A stretch of DNA of 64,000 nucleotides from Ophiobolus disseminans (GCA_010093685.1 MU006219.1:1569531-1633530); one strand, 5' to 3'. Positions 9,332 to 19,718 are shown, numbered from the stretch's first letter. The notes: generated by a model from the sequence alone, not told the origin. Numbers and translations are program-made.

Positions 9332-11488
9332 TCATCCAGCCCCCAAAAATAAGTATTCTACCTCTCCACTCCAATCCACCACCCCACCACCCCCCCCCCC
9401 CCACCCCCTCCCAACATCCCCCCTAACCCACTCCACCCAAACCCCCACATCCCCACCCGCATCCAACGCCCTCGCATACCGCTGCACCTTCTTGACCCTC
9501 GCCTCCTCGCGCTGAATATCCACGTCCCCTCCCACTCTACCATCAATGATGTTCTGCTCGCTGACGACGATGTCGGCGTTGGGTTGCACGTCGAGGGCTA
9601 TGCAAATTGGAGTTGTGGAGGGGGATGTGGGGGCGAGTAGGGAGGAGAGGAGGGAGGATGGGGTTGGGGAATGTGAGGGGGATGGGGATGGGGATTGGGA
9701 TTGAGAGGGGGAGGATGGGTGTGGGATGAAGAATATTAGGCGTGGAGCGGGGGGGATGTAGGAAAGGTTGATGTCTATTTGGAGGGATGCATCGTTGTGT
9801 TTTGGTTTATATGGTGGTGTGGGTGGTGGTGAAAGCGGGCCTGAAATGTTAATTTGTTTCTGTTCTTTTTCGAAGAACGATCCCTTCAAAAGACTGGTAG
9901 TGAGTGCGTATTGTCGCAGTGTGGGTAGCATTTCTACCAGTTGCTTCGGATGCGAGAATGGCAAAGTTTCTAGTGTGCGGCTGTATTCGATCTTGGGAAG
10001 GTACAGGCTCATGTTGTGCTGTTGCTGCTTCTCGTTTCCTTCTGCGTCGATGGTCAGGACGGGTCGCGAGCTGCGGATCTCTGGTGTGGATTCTGTGGCG
10101 CCCATCATTCCTGGGTCGATTTCGCCAGGGCGTAGTGCTAGGCCGACGAAGGTGGTGGGTCGGAAATCTTCTGGTCGCGGTTCGATGCCTACGCTTTGGT
10201 AGAGCTGCATGTGCACAGCGAAGGGAACGACGAGCGGTGGGTTGAATTTGGCGACGAAGCGGATGTTTGGTAAGCGACCAGGGGCAGAGCTCAGATCCAT
10301 CGCTTCGTCTGTCTGCGCAGTGGGCTCGAGATATGTGGGCTTCGGATCCTGCCAGTCGATCGAAGGGCGGTCAAGAAGAATATTATCAAGTGTGACATTT
10401 GCATCGGTTGCGTCTGTAGGCTTCTCGATCTTGTCGCTTATCCACTCATTTGATATTCTTATGGGGTTGTATAACGTTGAGGGCGACGCTTCGCACTCGA
10501 TTGTGAGGGAGTATATCTTGTTCATCTCCGTGTCGTCGTCTTCGGGGTACAGGGTGGCTTCTTGTGAGTCGATGTCCATTTTCTCTTTTGCCTTCTCGGA
10601 TTGTACCGGCTTACTCCGTATTATATGGCGCCTGTCCATCCAGTACTCCAGGCTCAGGCCCAGACATGACCCGCCATTGAGCCTTGGGCGTCCGCTCTTC
10701 TTGCACAGCACCTCTCGTTCCGCTTTGTGACTCCTGTGCGGCGTGGTTGCCTCCATGAGGGCCATTGCCATCTTCTTCTCATGCTCGAACAGTTTCCTCA
10801 AGCTCGTGTACACGCCTGCAATGGCATTGTAGCAGCTCACGCCCCCGTTCTGCGGATTGCCCAGCTTGTCGAGACTCAAAAGCTTTTCCAGGTTCTCCGC
10901 AAAGCGTTCAAGCGTGACGTTGATCTTGCTCTGGCCAGGAAGCGGCTTCAGGCTCCGTACTAATATTTCAGAGCCTGTTGGGCCAAATTGCAGGTCTTCT
11001 TGCTCGCCATCCAAGCCGGTCTGCAAGTTCACCGTCGCAATCTCGTCGTTTTTGAACGTGACGTCGCACACGGCTTCGTCGCCTATCAACAGCATCCAGC
11101 TGTGCGCTTCTGCCGTGTTCTTCTCGATGGATACGCCCAGTCTTTTGCAGAGTGCAAGCAGGCCCTCTTCGCTCACGCGACCCGGCTTGCGCCCCACCAC
11201 CTCCAGGATGTTCTGAAGTCTCCTGCTCCTGTCCGCCTCATCTGCGCGACCCATTGTGCTTGCGCTCATGCCTAAGCTGGACATGCCGAGCCCGCTCATG
11301 CTTATGCCCATGCCAACTCCGCCCATGCCCGAGCTCGGATCGGTAAGCATGTTATGCATCGCCGGCGAGTCGGGGAACAGCATGTTGGTATTACCAGTAT
11401 GCGGAACGCTTCGCGGGGCGGGCGAGGAGAAGGTGGGGAGGTGCTTAGACGGCCCAGGCGTGTTTGTTGAGGGTGTCGGCGTTGCCAT
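9332..11488 (-). CDS. MED1: Mediator of RNA polymerase II transcription subunit 1
   Basis: An intronless 718-aa protein matching the fungal Med1 family, a subunit of the Mediator middle module that links regulators to RNA polymerase II in the nucleus. The N-terminus (residues 1-80) is Met/Gly/Ser-rich and disordered. The Med1 domain starts near residue 88 with RLQNILEVVGRKPGRVSEEG and continues through WMLLIGDEAVCDVTFKNDE, the NVTLERFAENLEKLLSLDKL helix and the GSCLGLSLEYWMDRR segment, ending around residue 570. A Ser/Pro/Gln tract (SQSQSPSPSPSHSP) and a Gly run at the C-terminus are encoded by G-rich simple sequence, including a 13-base homopolymer. The start at 11488 gives MATPTPSTNTPGPS, typical for the family. 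The C-terminal low-complexity tail makes its exact end less certain. Confidence 0.92.
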   Translation of the reverse strand: MATPTPSTNTPGPSKHLPTFSSPAPRSVPHTGNTNMLFPDSPAMHNMLTDPSSGMGGVGMGISMSGLGMSSLGMSASTMGRADEADRSRRLQNILEVVGRKPGRVSEEGLLALCKRLGVSIEKNTAEAHSWMLLIGDEAVCDVTFKNDEIATVNLQTGLDGEQEDLQFGPTGSEILVRSLKPLPGQSKINVTLERFAENLEKLLSLDKLGNPQNGGVSCYNAIAGVYTSLRKLFEHEKKMAMALMEATTPHRSHKAEREVLCKKSGRPRLNGGSCLGLSLEYWMDRRHIIRSKPVQSEKAKEKMDIDSQEATLYPEDDDTEMNKIYSLTIECEASPSTLYNPIRISNEWISDKIEKPTDATDANVTLDNILLDRPSIDWQDPKPTYLEPTAQTDEAMDLSSAPGRLPNIRFVAKFNPPLVVPFAVHMQLYQSVGIEPRPEDFRPTTFVGLALRPGEIDPGMMGATESTPEIRSSRPVLTIDAEGNEKQQQHNMSLYLPKIEYSRTLETLPFSHPKQLVEMLPTLRQYALTTSLLKGSFFEKEQKQINISGPLSPPPTPPYKPKHNDASLQIDINLSYIPPAPRLIFFIPHPSSPSQSQSPSPSPSHSPTPSSLLSSLLAPTSPSTTPICIALDVQPNADIVVSEQNIIDGRVGGDVDIQREEARVKKVQRYARALDAGGDVGVWVEWVRGDVGRGWGGGGGGVVDWSGEVEYLFLGAG
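9390..9402. repeat. 13-nt C homopolymer within the MED1 coding end
   Basis: An uninterrupted C13 run on the + strand lies inside the last codons of Med1 and encodes part of the glycine run. It sits in a wider C/A-rich tract at 9360-9450 and is prone to slippage. An indel here would change the last 20 or so residues. Confidence 0.9.
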
Positions 11489-11851
11489 TATAGCGGTTGG
11501 CTCTCGGAGCTCGGTCGCGTAGGGATGTAGATATGTTCGGCGCTATAGACACCTTGGGCAGTACGTTGTCATGCTGTGTGGTTGAATGTGTACCCAGGTA
11601 AGTGAGAAGCAAGGGCGCGCCGTCGTGAAGCTCATACGAGTCAGGTCTTGGCAACACAACAAATCTTGAACGTCATTTCTGATGGTTCGAACACTGTGAA
11701 TCTGTAATACAAGATAGACAGCTAATCAGTCACTTCAAATTCTGGTGACTACATCGTGTGAAAACCCAGGGTATCATAACGCAATGCTCAAAAGTAGAGA
11801 GACCGCCCCCTACCGCCATACTGTGCCACATGCGACACAGGTCGTGAGACC
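11489..11851. other. Intergenic, MED1 promoter side
   Basis: 363 nt between the MED1 start and the stop of the upstream minus-strand gene. It should hold the MED1 promoter. No distinctive element was recognised. Confidence 0.5.
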
Positions 11852-12429
11852 TCAGTCCAGTTCAACAACCTCGTCTTCCTCATCTTCGAGTATCTCCGTG
11901 ACTCTGCCCCTCGCCTTTCCTGCTGCAACTCTTCCACCTCCAGTCTTCTTCTTGGCCGCAAGCCGACCCTTGGCAGCAGTCTTGCCCATGGCAGTGGGGA
12001 AGCCCAGCGCTTCTGCCATCTCATCGTGTTGCAGTTGATCAGGGTTTTGTTGATACTCGATAGCTCGCACGCGCTTCTTCGGCCGCTGCTGCGCCTCCTC
12101 CTCCCGATCTGCCTTGTCCTTTGCTTCCTGCTCCCAGCGCTTCTTGATCTCGTCTTCGGCCTTGTTCTCCATACTATGGAAGGACGCGTGGTGATTGCAG
12201 CCGTCGCATTCGTAGGATGATGCTGACTAGAACATGAGTTAGCCACATGCAGCTGGGTTGACAAAATGAGTGATGTGAAGGAAATAAAGTATCATGAAGT
12301 ACTCACCTTCAGCGGGTGCAGCATGAATCGAAGACAAGGGCATTTCGGCGAGAGCACGGATTGCTTGAAGTTGCATTGGCCGCGTGGAGGGACATAGTTC
12401 ATCTGCGTCCAGACGTTTGGTGCAGCCAT
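11852..12429 (-). CDS. Small conserved Cys/His protein with basic/acidic tail, function unknown
   Basis: Two exons, 12307-12429 and 11852-12226, join at a GTGAGT donor and a TTCTAG acceptor to give 165 aa. The N-terminal 60 residues contain a probable metal site: CPC at residues 30-32 (KCPCLRFMLHP) followed by CDGCNHHASFH at residues 48-58. A charged helix follows (DEIKKRWEQEAKDKADREEE), then a Lys/Gly/Ala-rich stretch with KKRVR and KKK runs that could be nuclear-localising, and an acidic end (EDEEDEVVELD). It has no signal peptide or membrane span. The pattern suggests a nuclear zinc-binding protein, but I do not recognise a named family. Confidence 0.8.
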
Positions 12430-13230
12430 GGCGGGCGTTGTATGTACGGATTGATATAGTGGGTGAGGTTGAGGTTCGCAAGACGTTTCGGCTACGTCGA
12501 GCGCGCGGATTTAGGATCAAGTATCGATCATGGTCGGCGTCGTGGAAGTGAGTGAATGCAGACGAGATGGAGAAGCTTAGCGCAAACACGAAAGTCGCTC
12601 GAACTCACGTGCACGTCTCGGAACTGCCCCGCTTCTCTTCCGCATCCTCCAGCTACGTCATCAATACACTCACTTCCAATCGTGAGATTGCTTATAGATG
12701 TAACAATGGTCAGCCTCCCACAACGGAAAGTTTCTTCTGCGAGGTCGTTGTGTTATCTTCTATAAATATCTGTAATTGTGATCAGACTTGCAGCACGCTT
12801 GCATATTTGGAATTACAAGCTCGCAGATCTATAGCATTCTAAAAGCTACCAAATGCTGTACCAATCAAAATGAGTGCCTTAATAGCCAAGGCTCTTGCGT
12901 TCTCGATGACTGACGGCGATGATTACAGTGTGCGTTTGCCCGTGGCTCAGGCGCAGTTGGTAGTGTTCGGTGTATCGGCCTAGGCCCTAAATCGAGAGGG
13001 GACTTGAGTTACCGAGACCTTAGTCCTCCTGGTGGAGCATAGCGCCTCCCTTCCGTTTGCTGTCGGCGATCAGCATCGCGGGGTAGAGTCGACGTATAAA
13101 GTCTAAGCCTGTATGCCGATGTACCTTTCTCTTCCATATCATATCATATCTTCATCTCATTCTTGTCGTCTTCTCGTTGCAAGGAACACTAGGATCAAAT
13201 ACCCGTAACAACACTTTCAAATCAATCAAT
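12430..13230. other. Divergent intergenic region
   Basis: About 800 nt between two divergently transcribed genes (the Cys/His protein on minus and the GFA-family protein on plus). It presumably holds both promoters. No further gene is seen. Confidence 0.5.
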
Positions 13231-13783
13231 ATGCCTTCCGGTGGATGCATGTGCGGCAACGTCCGCTACGAGGTCGCAGGTGACAGTGAGGCCAGCGTAA
13301 GTAGTGCGACTTCGGGAATGACAAGCCCTGACAAGCCACCAAGATCCTGTGCCATTGCGCCGACTGCCGCAAGATCGGTGGCAGCACTTACTCCAGCAAC
13401 TCTGTCTATTCTGCCGACGGTTTCAAGGTCACCAAGGGCACGCCAAAGCAGCACAAGAAGGTCGCAGATGGCGGTAACGAGATCATTTCCAACTTCTGGT
13501 ATGTAGCCCATAGTGATAGTGAAGGTCTCCCTGACTAGTTTTAGTGGCGACTGTGGTTCGACCATGTGGCGCGAGGGTAAAACCTTCGAAGGCAAGCGTA
13601 TTGTCAAAGTATGCCTCCATTCTCAACCAGAACTGCATGAGGCTAATCAAGTGACAGGCCGGTACGCTTGATGACACCAGTCTTCTCGACAACTTCAAGG
13701 TCGACGCGGAGTTGTATTCTGGAACGAGGCCCAAGTGGGTCGGCGCTCAAGAGGGTGCTGCGCAGAAGGATGGAATGTCGTGA
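13231..13783 (+). CDS. GFA / CENP-V family zinc protein
   Basis: Four exons (13231-13296, 13344-13498, 13545-13608, 13658-13783) give 136 aa. The protein has the three cysteine blocks of the GFA (glutathione-dependent formaldehyde-activating enzyme-like) fold: GGCMCGNVRYE at the N-terminus, LCHCADCRKIGGS around residue 24, and FCGDCGSTMW around residue 74. The last Cys block is split by an intron after the second base of the Cys codon. Members bind zinc and are cytosolic. Some act on glutathione adducts, but most fungal members are uncharacterised, so the substrate is unknown. The gene is convergent with TFB5, with only 21 nt between the two stop codons. Confidence 0.92.
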
Positions 13784-13804
13784 GAATGGGAGGCTGCGAT
13801 AGGA

Positions 13805-14123
13805 TCACGAGTCGGAGTCGGAGCTTTCGGGCTCCTTCAGGTGTGTCTTCATCATCTGCTAGCTGTCAGTCGATATACCAGATATGATTACGCAACAACT
13901 CGCCTCATTCAAACGCGCCTTGAGCTGGTTGATCTTTGTCTCCTTGACCAATATGTGCTCCTCGTCCAGCTCCTCGATGATGTATTCGTTGTTGTTCTTG
14001 CTGTCGATGTCGACTAGCATGGCTTTGATGGATGCGTCGCACTTGACGAGCGTGCCTGGGGTGGTCAGCATGTTTTTGGTAGGTGTCGCACGTGGAGCCC
14101 ATACCTCGGATAGCTTTGACCAT
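13805..14123 (-). CDS. TFB5: TFIIH subunit Tfb5 (TTDA/GTF2H5)
   Basis: A small core subunit of general transcription and repair factor TFIIH, which stabilises Tfb2/p52 and stimulates XPB in nucleotide excision repair. Three exons, 14105-14123, 13904-14055 and 13805-13858, give 74 aa, matching the 71-72 aa of yeast and human proteins. The sequence begins MVKAIRGTLVKCDASIK and contains the family core NNEYIIEELDEEHILVKE followed by LKARLNE. The second intron would use a GC donor (GAG/GCGAGT) and a TAG acceptor, 45 nt. Without splicing the frame ends in an unrelated ASCCVIISG tail. With splicing it ends in a family-like acidic SSDSDS tail, which is why I favour the GC-AG intron. Confidence 0.88.
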
Positions 14124-14521
14124 GTTGAAGAGCAGCGCTGTGGCGTGCGGGGTGTGTAAAGGTCAAGTAGTTCAGGCCATCAGGGTGTCGCAAGAGCACA
14201 CGGTTAAGGCGCGATGACTGACGCTTGGCCGTCGATCCATGCATGCGTCCCGACGGGGCGCGTTCGTTCCGAGGCCTCCGGATCGCAGTCTCACCACAAT
14301 CACTCCAAACCTCATTCCAGATGTAGGCTTCTTTGCTTTGTCATGCCGCAATCTGGCGTGTCTCACACCCCGCCATCATGTACTGAGGCTGCACTCACTC
14401 CGCGACTTCTGTCGGTGCGCGACCTTTATTGCCCTTTCCGAACGCCTGCCCACCCGCACCTTCCGCGCCGCACAGTTGGTAGACCGCCTCCAAGCGTCGA
14501 GCGTTTGCCGTCGCGAGGACG
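14124..14521. promoter_or_regulatory. Divergent promoter, TFB5 / PPxY membrane protein
   Basis: 398 nt separate the two start codons on opposite strands, so it should serve both genes. No recognisable motif stands out. Confidence 0.4.
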
Positions 14522-15244
14522 ATGACAGTGACACGCAAGAGACAGCACTCTCCTAGCAACAAGCGAACGCGACTACTGTGCCTGGCCCTACTTACGCAAG
14601 CTTTATACGCCCAAGCTCTGAGCGGCACTTCAACACCAACTACCCTACCATTTATAGCACCAGTAACAGCAGAAATACCCAGCGCTACGAGCACATTGCG
14701 AATCTCTGCCACCATCTATTCAGCCACGTCATCCGCCATGAGCGCTTCCGACCCTCGCCCATCCTCAAGCATATTTCCTGGCAACCACCCACCCGATGAC
14801 CACGACGAAGACGGCACTGTTTTCAACTACTACTTCCTGTTCCTAGCTGCATTCTTGGTCCTGTTTGGGCTACTTGGCTGGTGGCTGCATCGGCGGAGGA
14901 AGCAGCGCAAGGCCCAGATGCAGCAGAGCAGACAGCACGCTTTGGCGAGGGATCTTGAAGGCTGGGCCGGCACCCATCGCTATGTGCAGGGAGGCCATGC
15001 AAGTCATCAGGCAGGACATGTGCAGCGCCAAGACGGCCTGGATGAGCATGGCGAAGCTCCACCCCCTTACCAGCCCAAGAGCGAAGTGACGGTGGCCCAT
15101 ACACCTACTGGCGGATATCATCATCAGAGTAGCTCTCCAGCTGTACCGCTGCGTACCCTCAGTCGAAACGAGCTTGGGCGAGGCCGACCGCCAGGTTACA
15201 GTGCCACCGTTGACACCCACGATTCACAATCACCTCGACCCTGA
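14522..15244 (+). CDS. Single-span membrane protein with PPxY motifs, function unknown
   Basis: An intronless 240-aa protein. After a basic start, a hydrophobic stretch (LLCLALLTQALYAQALSG, residues 18-35) looks like a signal peptide. A Ser/Thr-rich ectodomain follows (residues 36-100), probably O-glycosylated, then one transmembrane helix (YYFLFLAAFLVLFGLLGWWL, about 103-122) and a strong stop-transfer RRRKQRK. The cytoplasmic tail contains EAPPPYQPK (PPPY at 180-183) and RPPGYSA. PPxY is the known ligand of Nedd4/Rsp5 WW domains, so regulated ubiquitination or trafficking to the vacuole is a fair inference. It could be a cell-surface sensor or an Rsp5 adaptor, and neither is shown. Confidence 0.75.
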   Translation: MTVTRKRQHSPSNKRTRLLCLALLTQALYAQALSGTSTPTTLPFIAPVTAEIPSATSTLRISATIYSATSSAMSASDPRPSSSIFPGNHPPDDHDEDGTVFNYYFLFLAAFLVLFGLLGWWLHRRRKQRKAQMQQSRQHALARDLEGWAGTHRYVQGGHASHQAGHVQRQDGLDEHGEAPPPYQPKSEVTVAHTPTGGYHHQSSSPAVPLRTLSRNELGRGRPPGYSATVDTHDSQSPRP

Positions 15245-17635
15245 AGCACTCGCCGACCGCCCTGCCTACACGACCCACCTCCGCCACGATTCACGACTTT
15301 ACGACCCTTCGATATCCCTATGGCGCAACACGTCAGCAATATGTTTCCACACAGACGAACGAGACTGCTGTGCGAGGTCAACGTCACAAACGTGTTAAAG
15401 CATTTTATTTGAGATCGGCAAGAATTACACATTGCAGCGTTAGATTGCGAATGAATGACCATCTGCCGGTGTTTGACACTGCGATACTTTCTCAAGTTCG
15501 TCCATGATCCGCTAGACTCGAGAATGGAGTTTTGTTCGCTGACCTTGCATTTCATATCTTTCCATCACCTACCAAATGCAGTAACTTGGATCGGCCTGTC
15601 CTCCTGGCTTCTTGACTTTGCAGATGCATTCTTATGACCGCTGCGGACGCATTCGTAGCGTAGTGATTATCCAAGGCTCATCTCAGCCATTTCTTGGATC
15701 TACAAGCAGCTTCGGATATTGGTTCATTCGACACAAGTAGGATAATGTGTAGCTTCAGCAAGCGGCAGGATATTCAAATACTGGATTTCCAACCTTCACG
15801 TCGGCTACTCCAACTCCACATATCGAGCTCAACGCTGTTGTGTGGGCCACATGATCTGCGCCATTGCCGCTATAGTGCCATACACTTTTAGCCGCCTTTC
15901 TCTGCACTTGAACTAAAGTCCTTGCTTTTTCGAATCCGTTCCCCCACGGCCTGATCTGTGTATTACAATTGAGAAATGCCAAATCTCTCCTATTTGGTCG
16001 ATCTGGCAAGCTTGCACCACACGGTCCAAACACCAACTTAGCCGACTTATCTCTGCGTCTGCGCCGTAGTCTTGGTCCCATGCCGAATCACGTCGCCGCC
16101 TTGCCGCGGCATCGACCACAGCTTTGGATCAGCCAATGAGTGAGGACACCGGTGTAGAGGTGGCGATTCTCACGGCTGGAAGACGCCATGATGTGGTTGG
16201 TAATGCACGGACATCGCGATGTGGTTATTAAGCGGTACGTCAGCTTACTTTGCTCTTCCGCGGTGCTTGCATGGCACTTGTCCCAATTCAGCCTTCCCTT
16301 CACGCGCGTGGCCTTAGCTCGCAACAATGGCATGGTTGACGGCTTGCAGATTGTGCGGCAGGCTGCACTGCATGCACCTCGCGTGGAAGTGGAGTTTGCG
16401 AAGGTTTAGTAATTGCGTATTCTCGGAGTACTGCCGGACGGCCGACCAACGCTGCTGAGGAAGTCGTACACTAGCGGCATTGCCGTGGCATCGCACGAAG
16501 ATGCTCGCTTGCCTATCGCCCTGAAGTCAATGCCGACGACAGGGACAGAATCATAATTTCTGCCAACAGGTGCAAGACGTCGGCAAACCAACGCAAAAGC
16601 ACTATGGAAAGTAGGCATCGACACAAGGTTTTGACGGCAAACTTGTGGTCAGCATAACATAGTAGTGAATGCAGGTATCCCTGAGCATGTTACCTGTCTC
16701 TTTGGGAGCGTATCAACAATTGAAGGCTGCGTAGCCCAAGGTGATGATTCCTTCCGGAAATTGGTTGTGCATTGCTTTTTTTTATTACGCTCTGTATAGC
16801 TGTACCTGTGACGAAAACTACCAAGCTAAGATCACACGCAGACATCCATGATACATGGCGCACTGATCGACGCTAGCACTGCAATGCTACAGCAGCTACG
16901 ATTACAGCATCTTGGATACTTGAAAAGATTATATTTCGATGCCCGAGCTCTAGCCGAATGACCGATCTTTAGGCCTCGCTTCGCGATTTAGCTACACCAT
17001 CGACGTATCCATCCAGTCATAGCTTGAAATGTCTACACCTTTAGTCTCTTTCTACATCCAGATGTTTGAGTTTCCCCATCCAGGTCTACCGATTTGATCA
17101 TCCGCATGCCCGTTGCAACACTTGGCTAGTTAACAATGCATCGGCCGCAGAGCTGAGGTGCCACCTTGCACACGGCATCAATATTTCATACGACATTAAG
17201 GACGCGCCTGCCAGTAGACCTGTTCAGCAAACAAGCCACACACTATGTACATATATCACAATCCTGTATCCTATTGTCTGTAAAGGCACACAGACCTAGA
17301 GAGGATTTGAGTATACTATGGCTCGGCCGAACCACCCAAGTGGTGGCCGAGAAGAAGAGCTAGTGAACTGAAAGAGACAGACGAAAGAGTTGACATCATC
17401 TATTGGTTCGTGAAGGTGCGGAAGACTCACGGCCGATGAGATCATCTAGACATTGGCGCTACTACCAGCACCAAGGGCAGCAACGGATCTGAAGGTGACA
17501 AACGTCTTGTCTACATAAGACTCGACACCCCCAAGAGAATGAAAGGAAACAGGGTAGATTTCAGCTTCACTAAACATCTTCTCCACACCATCACCAAGAC
17601 AAATTACAGAGTGCTTGCATACCTAACCGCCCACC
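15245..17635. other. 2.4 kb without a supported gene
   Basis: Only short frames on both strands. None has family-like content or convincing splice partners. A minus-strand frame at 15755-16081 is basic and probably spurious. The last few hundred bases are the promoter side of the carbonic-anhydrase-like gene. Confidence 0.5.
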
Positions 17636-18152
17636 ATGTCTACCTCGGGCTGCCTGGTCGTCAGTAAGTCGTCACCTTCTCATCACAGCGTCTAGTATTG
17701 ACATCGATTAGTTTCATGCAACGAAGCCGACCCTCGCATCGACCCTTCACGCTACTTCAACCTCTCCACCAACACCACTCAGTCCATCAAAACGCCCGGA
17801 GGTCGCACCGCAGGTGCAATCAACACCATCTACTACGCCGATCAAGCCAGCAGGATCGGCATGATAGTGGTCGTCCAACATACCAGTGAGCATATACCAC
17901 TGCGGCCACCGAGCAGGACCAGAAGTACTAATACGATCAGGCTGCGCTTCATCTACAGGCGACGTCGACGCCAACGTACGCGCTGATATCCGAGTCCTAA
18001 AAGACTCGCCCTACGTGCGAAACGATATCTCAGTCATCGGCTACGTACTCGATGTTGAGACCGGCCAGTTGCGCGAAGTCAAGTACGTTTTGTCTCCTTG
18101 TGTTTTTCAGAACCCGGTCATGCCGCTTGTCTGGCATTCTACTGGCGGGTAG
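17636..18152 (+). CDS. Minimal beta-carbonic-anhydrase-like protein with altered zinc site
   Basis: Three exons (17636-17663, 17712-17885, 17941-18152) give 137 aa. The second intron has a perfect TACTAAT branch. The order of motifs follows beta-carbonic anhydrases of the Rv1284-like type: DPRIDPSRYFNL, PGGRTAG, IVVVQHTSC (the His-x-x-Cys zinc pair, H66/C69), then DVDANVRADIRVLKDSPYV and the family-typical end VLDVETGQLREV. Two things are odd. In place of the canonical Cys-x-Asp-x-Arg it reads C12-N-E-A-D16-P-R18, so the Cys is two residues too far from the Asp-Arg dyad. About 25 residues between HTSC and the DVR helix are also missing, making it unusually short. It may have weak or no CO2 hydration activity. 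The end at 18152 assumes no further intron. Confidence 0.75.
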
Positions 18153-18405
18153 TCTTCACGTAGATCTCAGCCGTTGCATTAGGTACCTTGGGTAGGGTCA
18201 GTCTCAGTCGCTTTTGAACACTTTCTGGTATTGGGTGAATGTTCGGTAGCGAGATGTGGCTGACAAGCGGTAGTGTACAGCGTAATGGGCCGGATGCGGA
18301 GGCAAGGCGTCGCGTGTTGAGCCAGATGGATGACTTTGGGCCGTTTTGGAGTTGAGAACTCTTTGCAGCCAAGCATTTGGTTTATATGTCTGATTTTGGG
18401 TCAGT

Positions 18406-19158
18406 TTGATCCGTTCGTCTCGTCTTATATGGTTGTGTTGTCCCTTGGTTAGCTCATGGCTGTACAACCATAGTTCCGTCCTTACCAAACTTCCCACACC
18501 TTCTCATAAACTCTCTCTCTCCCACTTTCTCTCCATTCATACGATCAAACGCACGATTCCACCAGTACACCAACACATCGACACAAACACCTATCCCGCC
18601 AACACTCAACACATTCTTTCCTCTTCAAATCTCTCCCCATATATCCGCGAAGACGTCCAGCCTCCACTCAAAGCAAAAGCAACAGCGCTTCAAATCGCCG
18701 TACAACCGCCATGTCTTCCCGCAGCAGCAGCGCAACAAGCACAAGCACATCCCCATCCCCATTCCCCATCCCCATCCCCCAACCCCACCAAACTAAACAC
18801 ATACATCGCAGCCCTCGTCGTCCTCGCACAGTAGTCGCTCAACAGCGAACGCACGCACCACTGCCGCTTCTCATCCGTGCTACTCAGCGATGCGTACTTT
18901 AAGTTGCAGAAGCGCATGAATAACTAATTCGCGAGATTTCTAGGCCCGGTGGAAGGGGCGGACTACCAGATATTGAAGGTTAGGGGCTTGATGCGTATGA
19001 TTGAGATTGGACTGGGGTTGGCTCATGGGGGTGTGAGGTGGATGGGTGGGGAGGTGGAAGGGAGTACGAAAGGGAGTTTGAAGAGGGATGTGGGAGAGTG
19101 GGTTGAGGAGATTGTTTTTGGAGGGGGAGGAGCGGGGGGAGTGGGAAGGAAGATATAG
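18406..19158 (+). pseudogene. Possible broken gene or unresolved multi-exon gene
   Basis: One + frame reads protein-like segments interrupted by a TAG and a TAA: KLNTYIAALVVLAQ, stop, SLNSERTHHCRFSSVLLSD, then after an intron-like segment with a CTAAT branch, GPVEGADYQILKVRGLMRM and a charged end finishing VGEWVEEIVF at 19158. The N-terminal part is Ser/Pro simple sequence. I could not find a splice model that removes both stops cleanly. It may be a pseudogene, or a real gene that needs cDNA to define. Family not recognised. Confidence 0.25.
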
Positions 19159-19718
19159 TGAGTGGGGAATCTTTTAGATGTACTTTCTTCAATTGTCATG
19201 CTTTGAATTCATGGTGATTTCAAAATCCTGCCGGCAAAGCCCTGCATAGTTCTTTGATGCTACTTAAGACTGTGGCAGAGGCTAGCAGCCAGTTCTCTAC
19301 AAGGGTTGTGGAGCACTTGAGGCATGGTTGTTTGTCGAGAAGTGACGCTTCGTTGCGGATCGTGCAATGGTTCAAAGCGTGTCTCACAGCAATTCGCTTG
19401 AGCAGATGAGTCTTAGAAGTGGTCAGTGTTGCGAATAGTTAGTTGTCACTTTGCATAGCACATTGAACATGACATGCGAAGTGGGTATCATTCGCGAAGA
19501 AAAGCCAAACTATAAGTCCAATCCCCCTCCAAGCCCCATCCACCCCCAAACTCAATCTTCTCCCAAGCCCAGTCCACCCCAGACCCGATATACCTTACAC
19601 GCCTCCCTCAACGCTCTAATCAGCGTGTAGAGAAGCTCCGACCCCAGCCCATGGACACACCGAAAATCGGCGAATCTAAAACGCTTGAGGTCCTGACCAG
19701 TATGAAGAGAAGCGGCAG
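19159..19718. other. Intergenic; one protein-like fragment on minus
   Basis: Mostly featureless. On the minus strand, about 19590-19690 encodes a fragment (FADFRCVHGLGSELLYTLIR) followed by a GTATAT donor-like sequence. It could be a stray exon of a larger model or chance. Confidence 0.3.
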
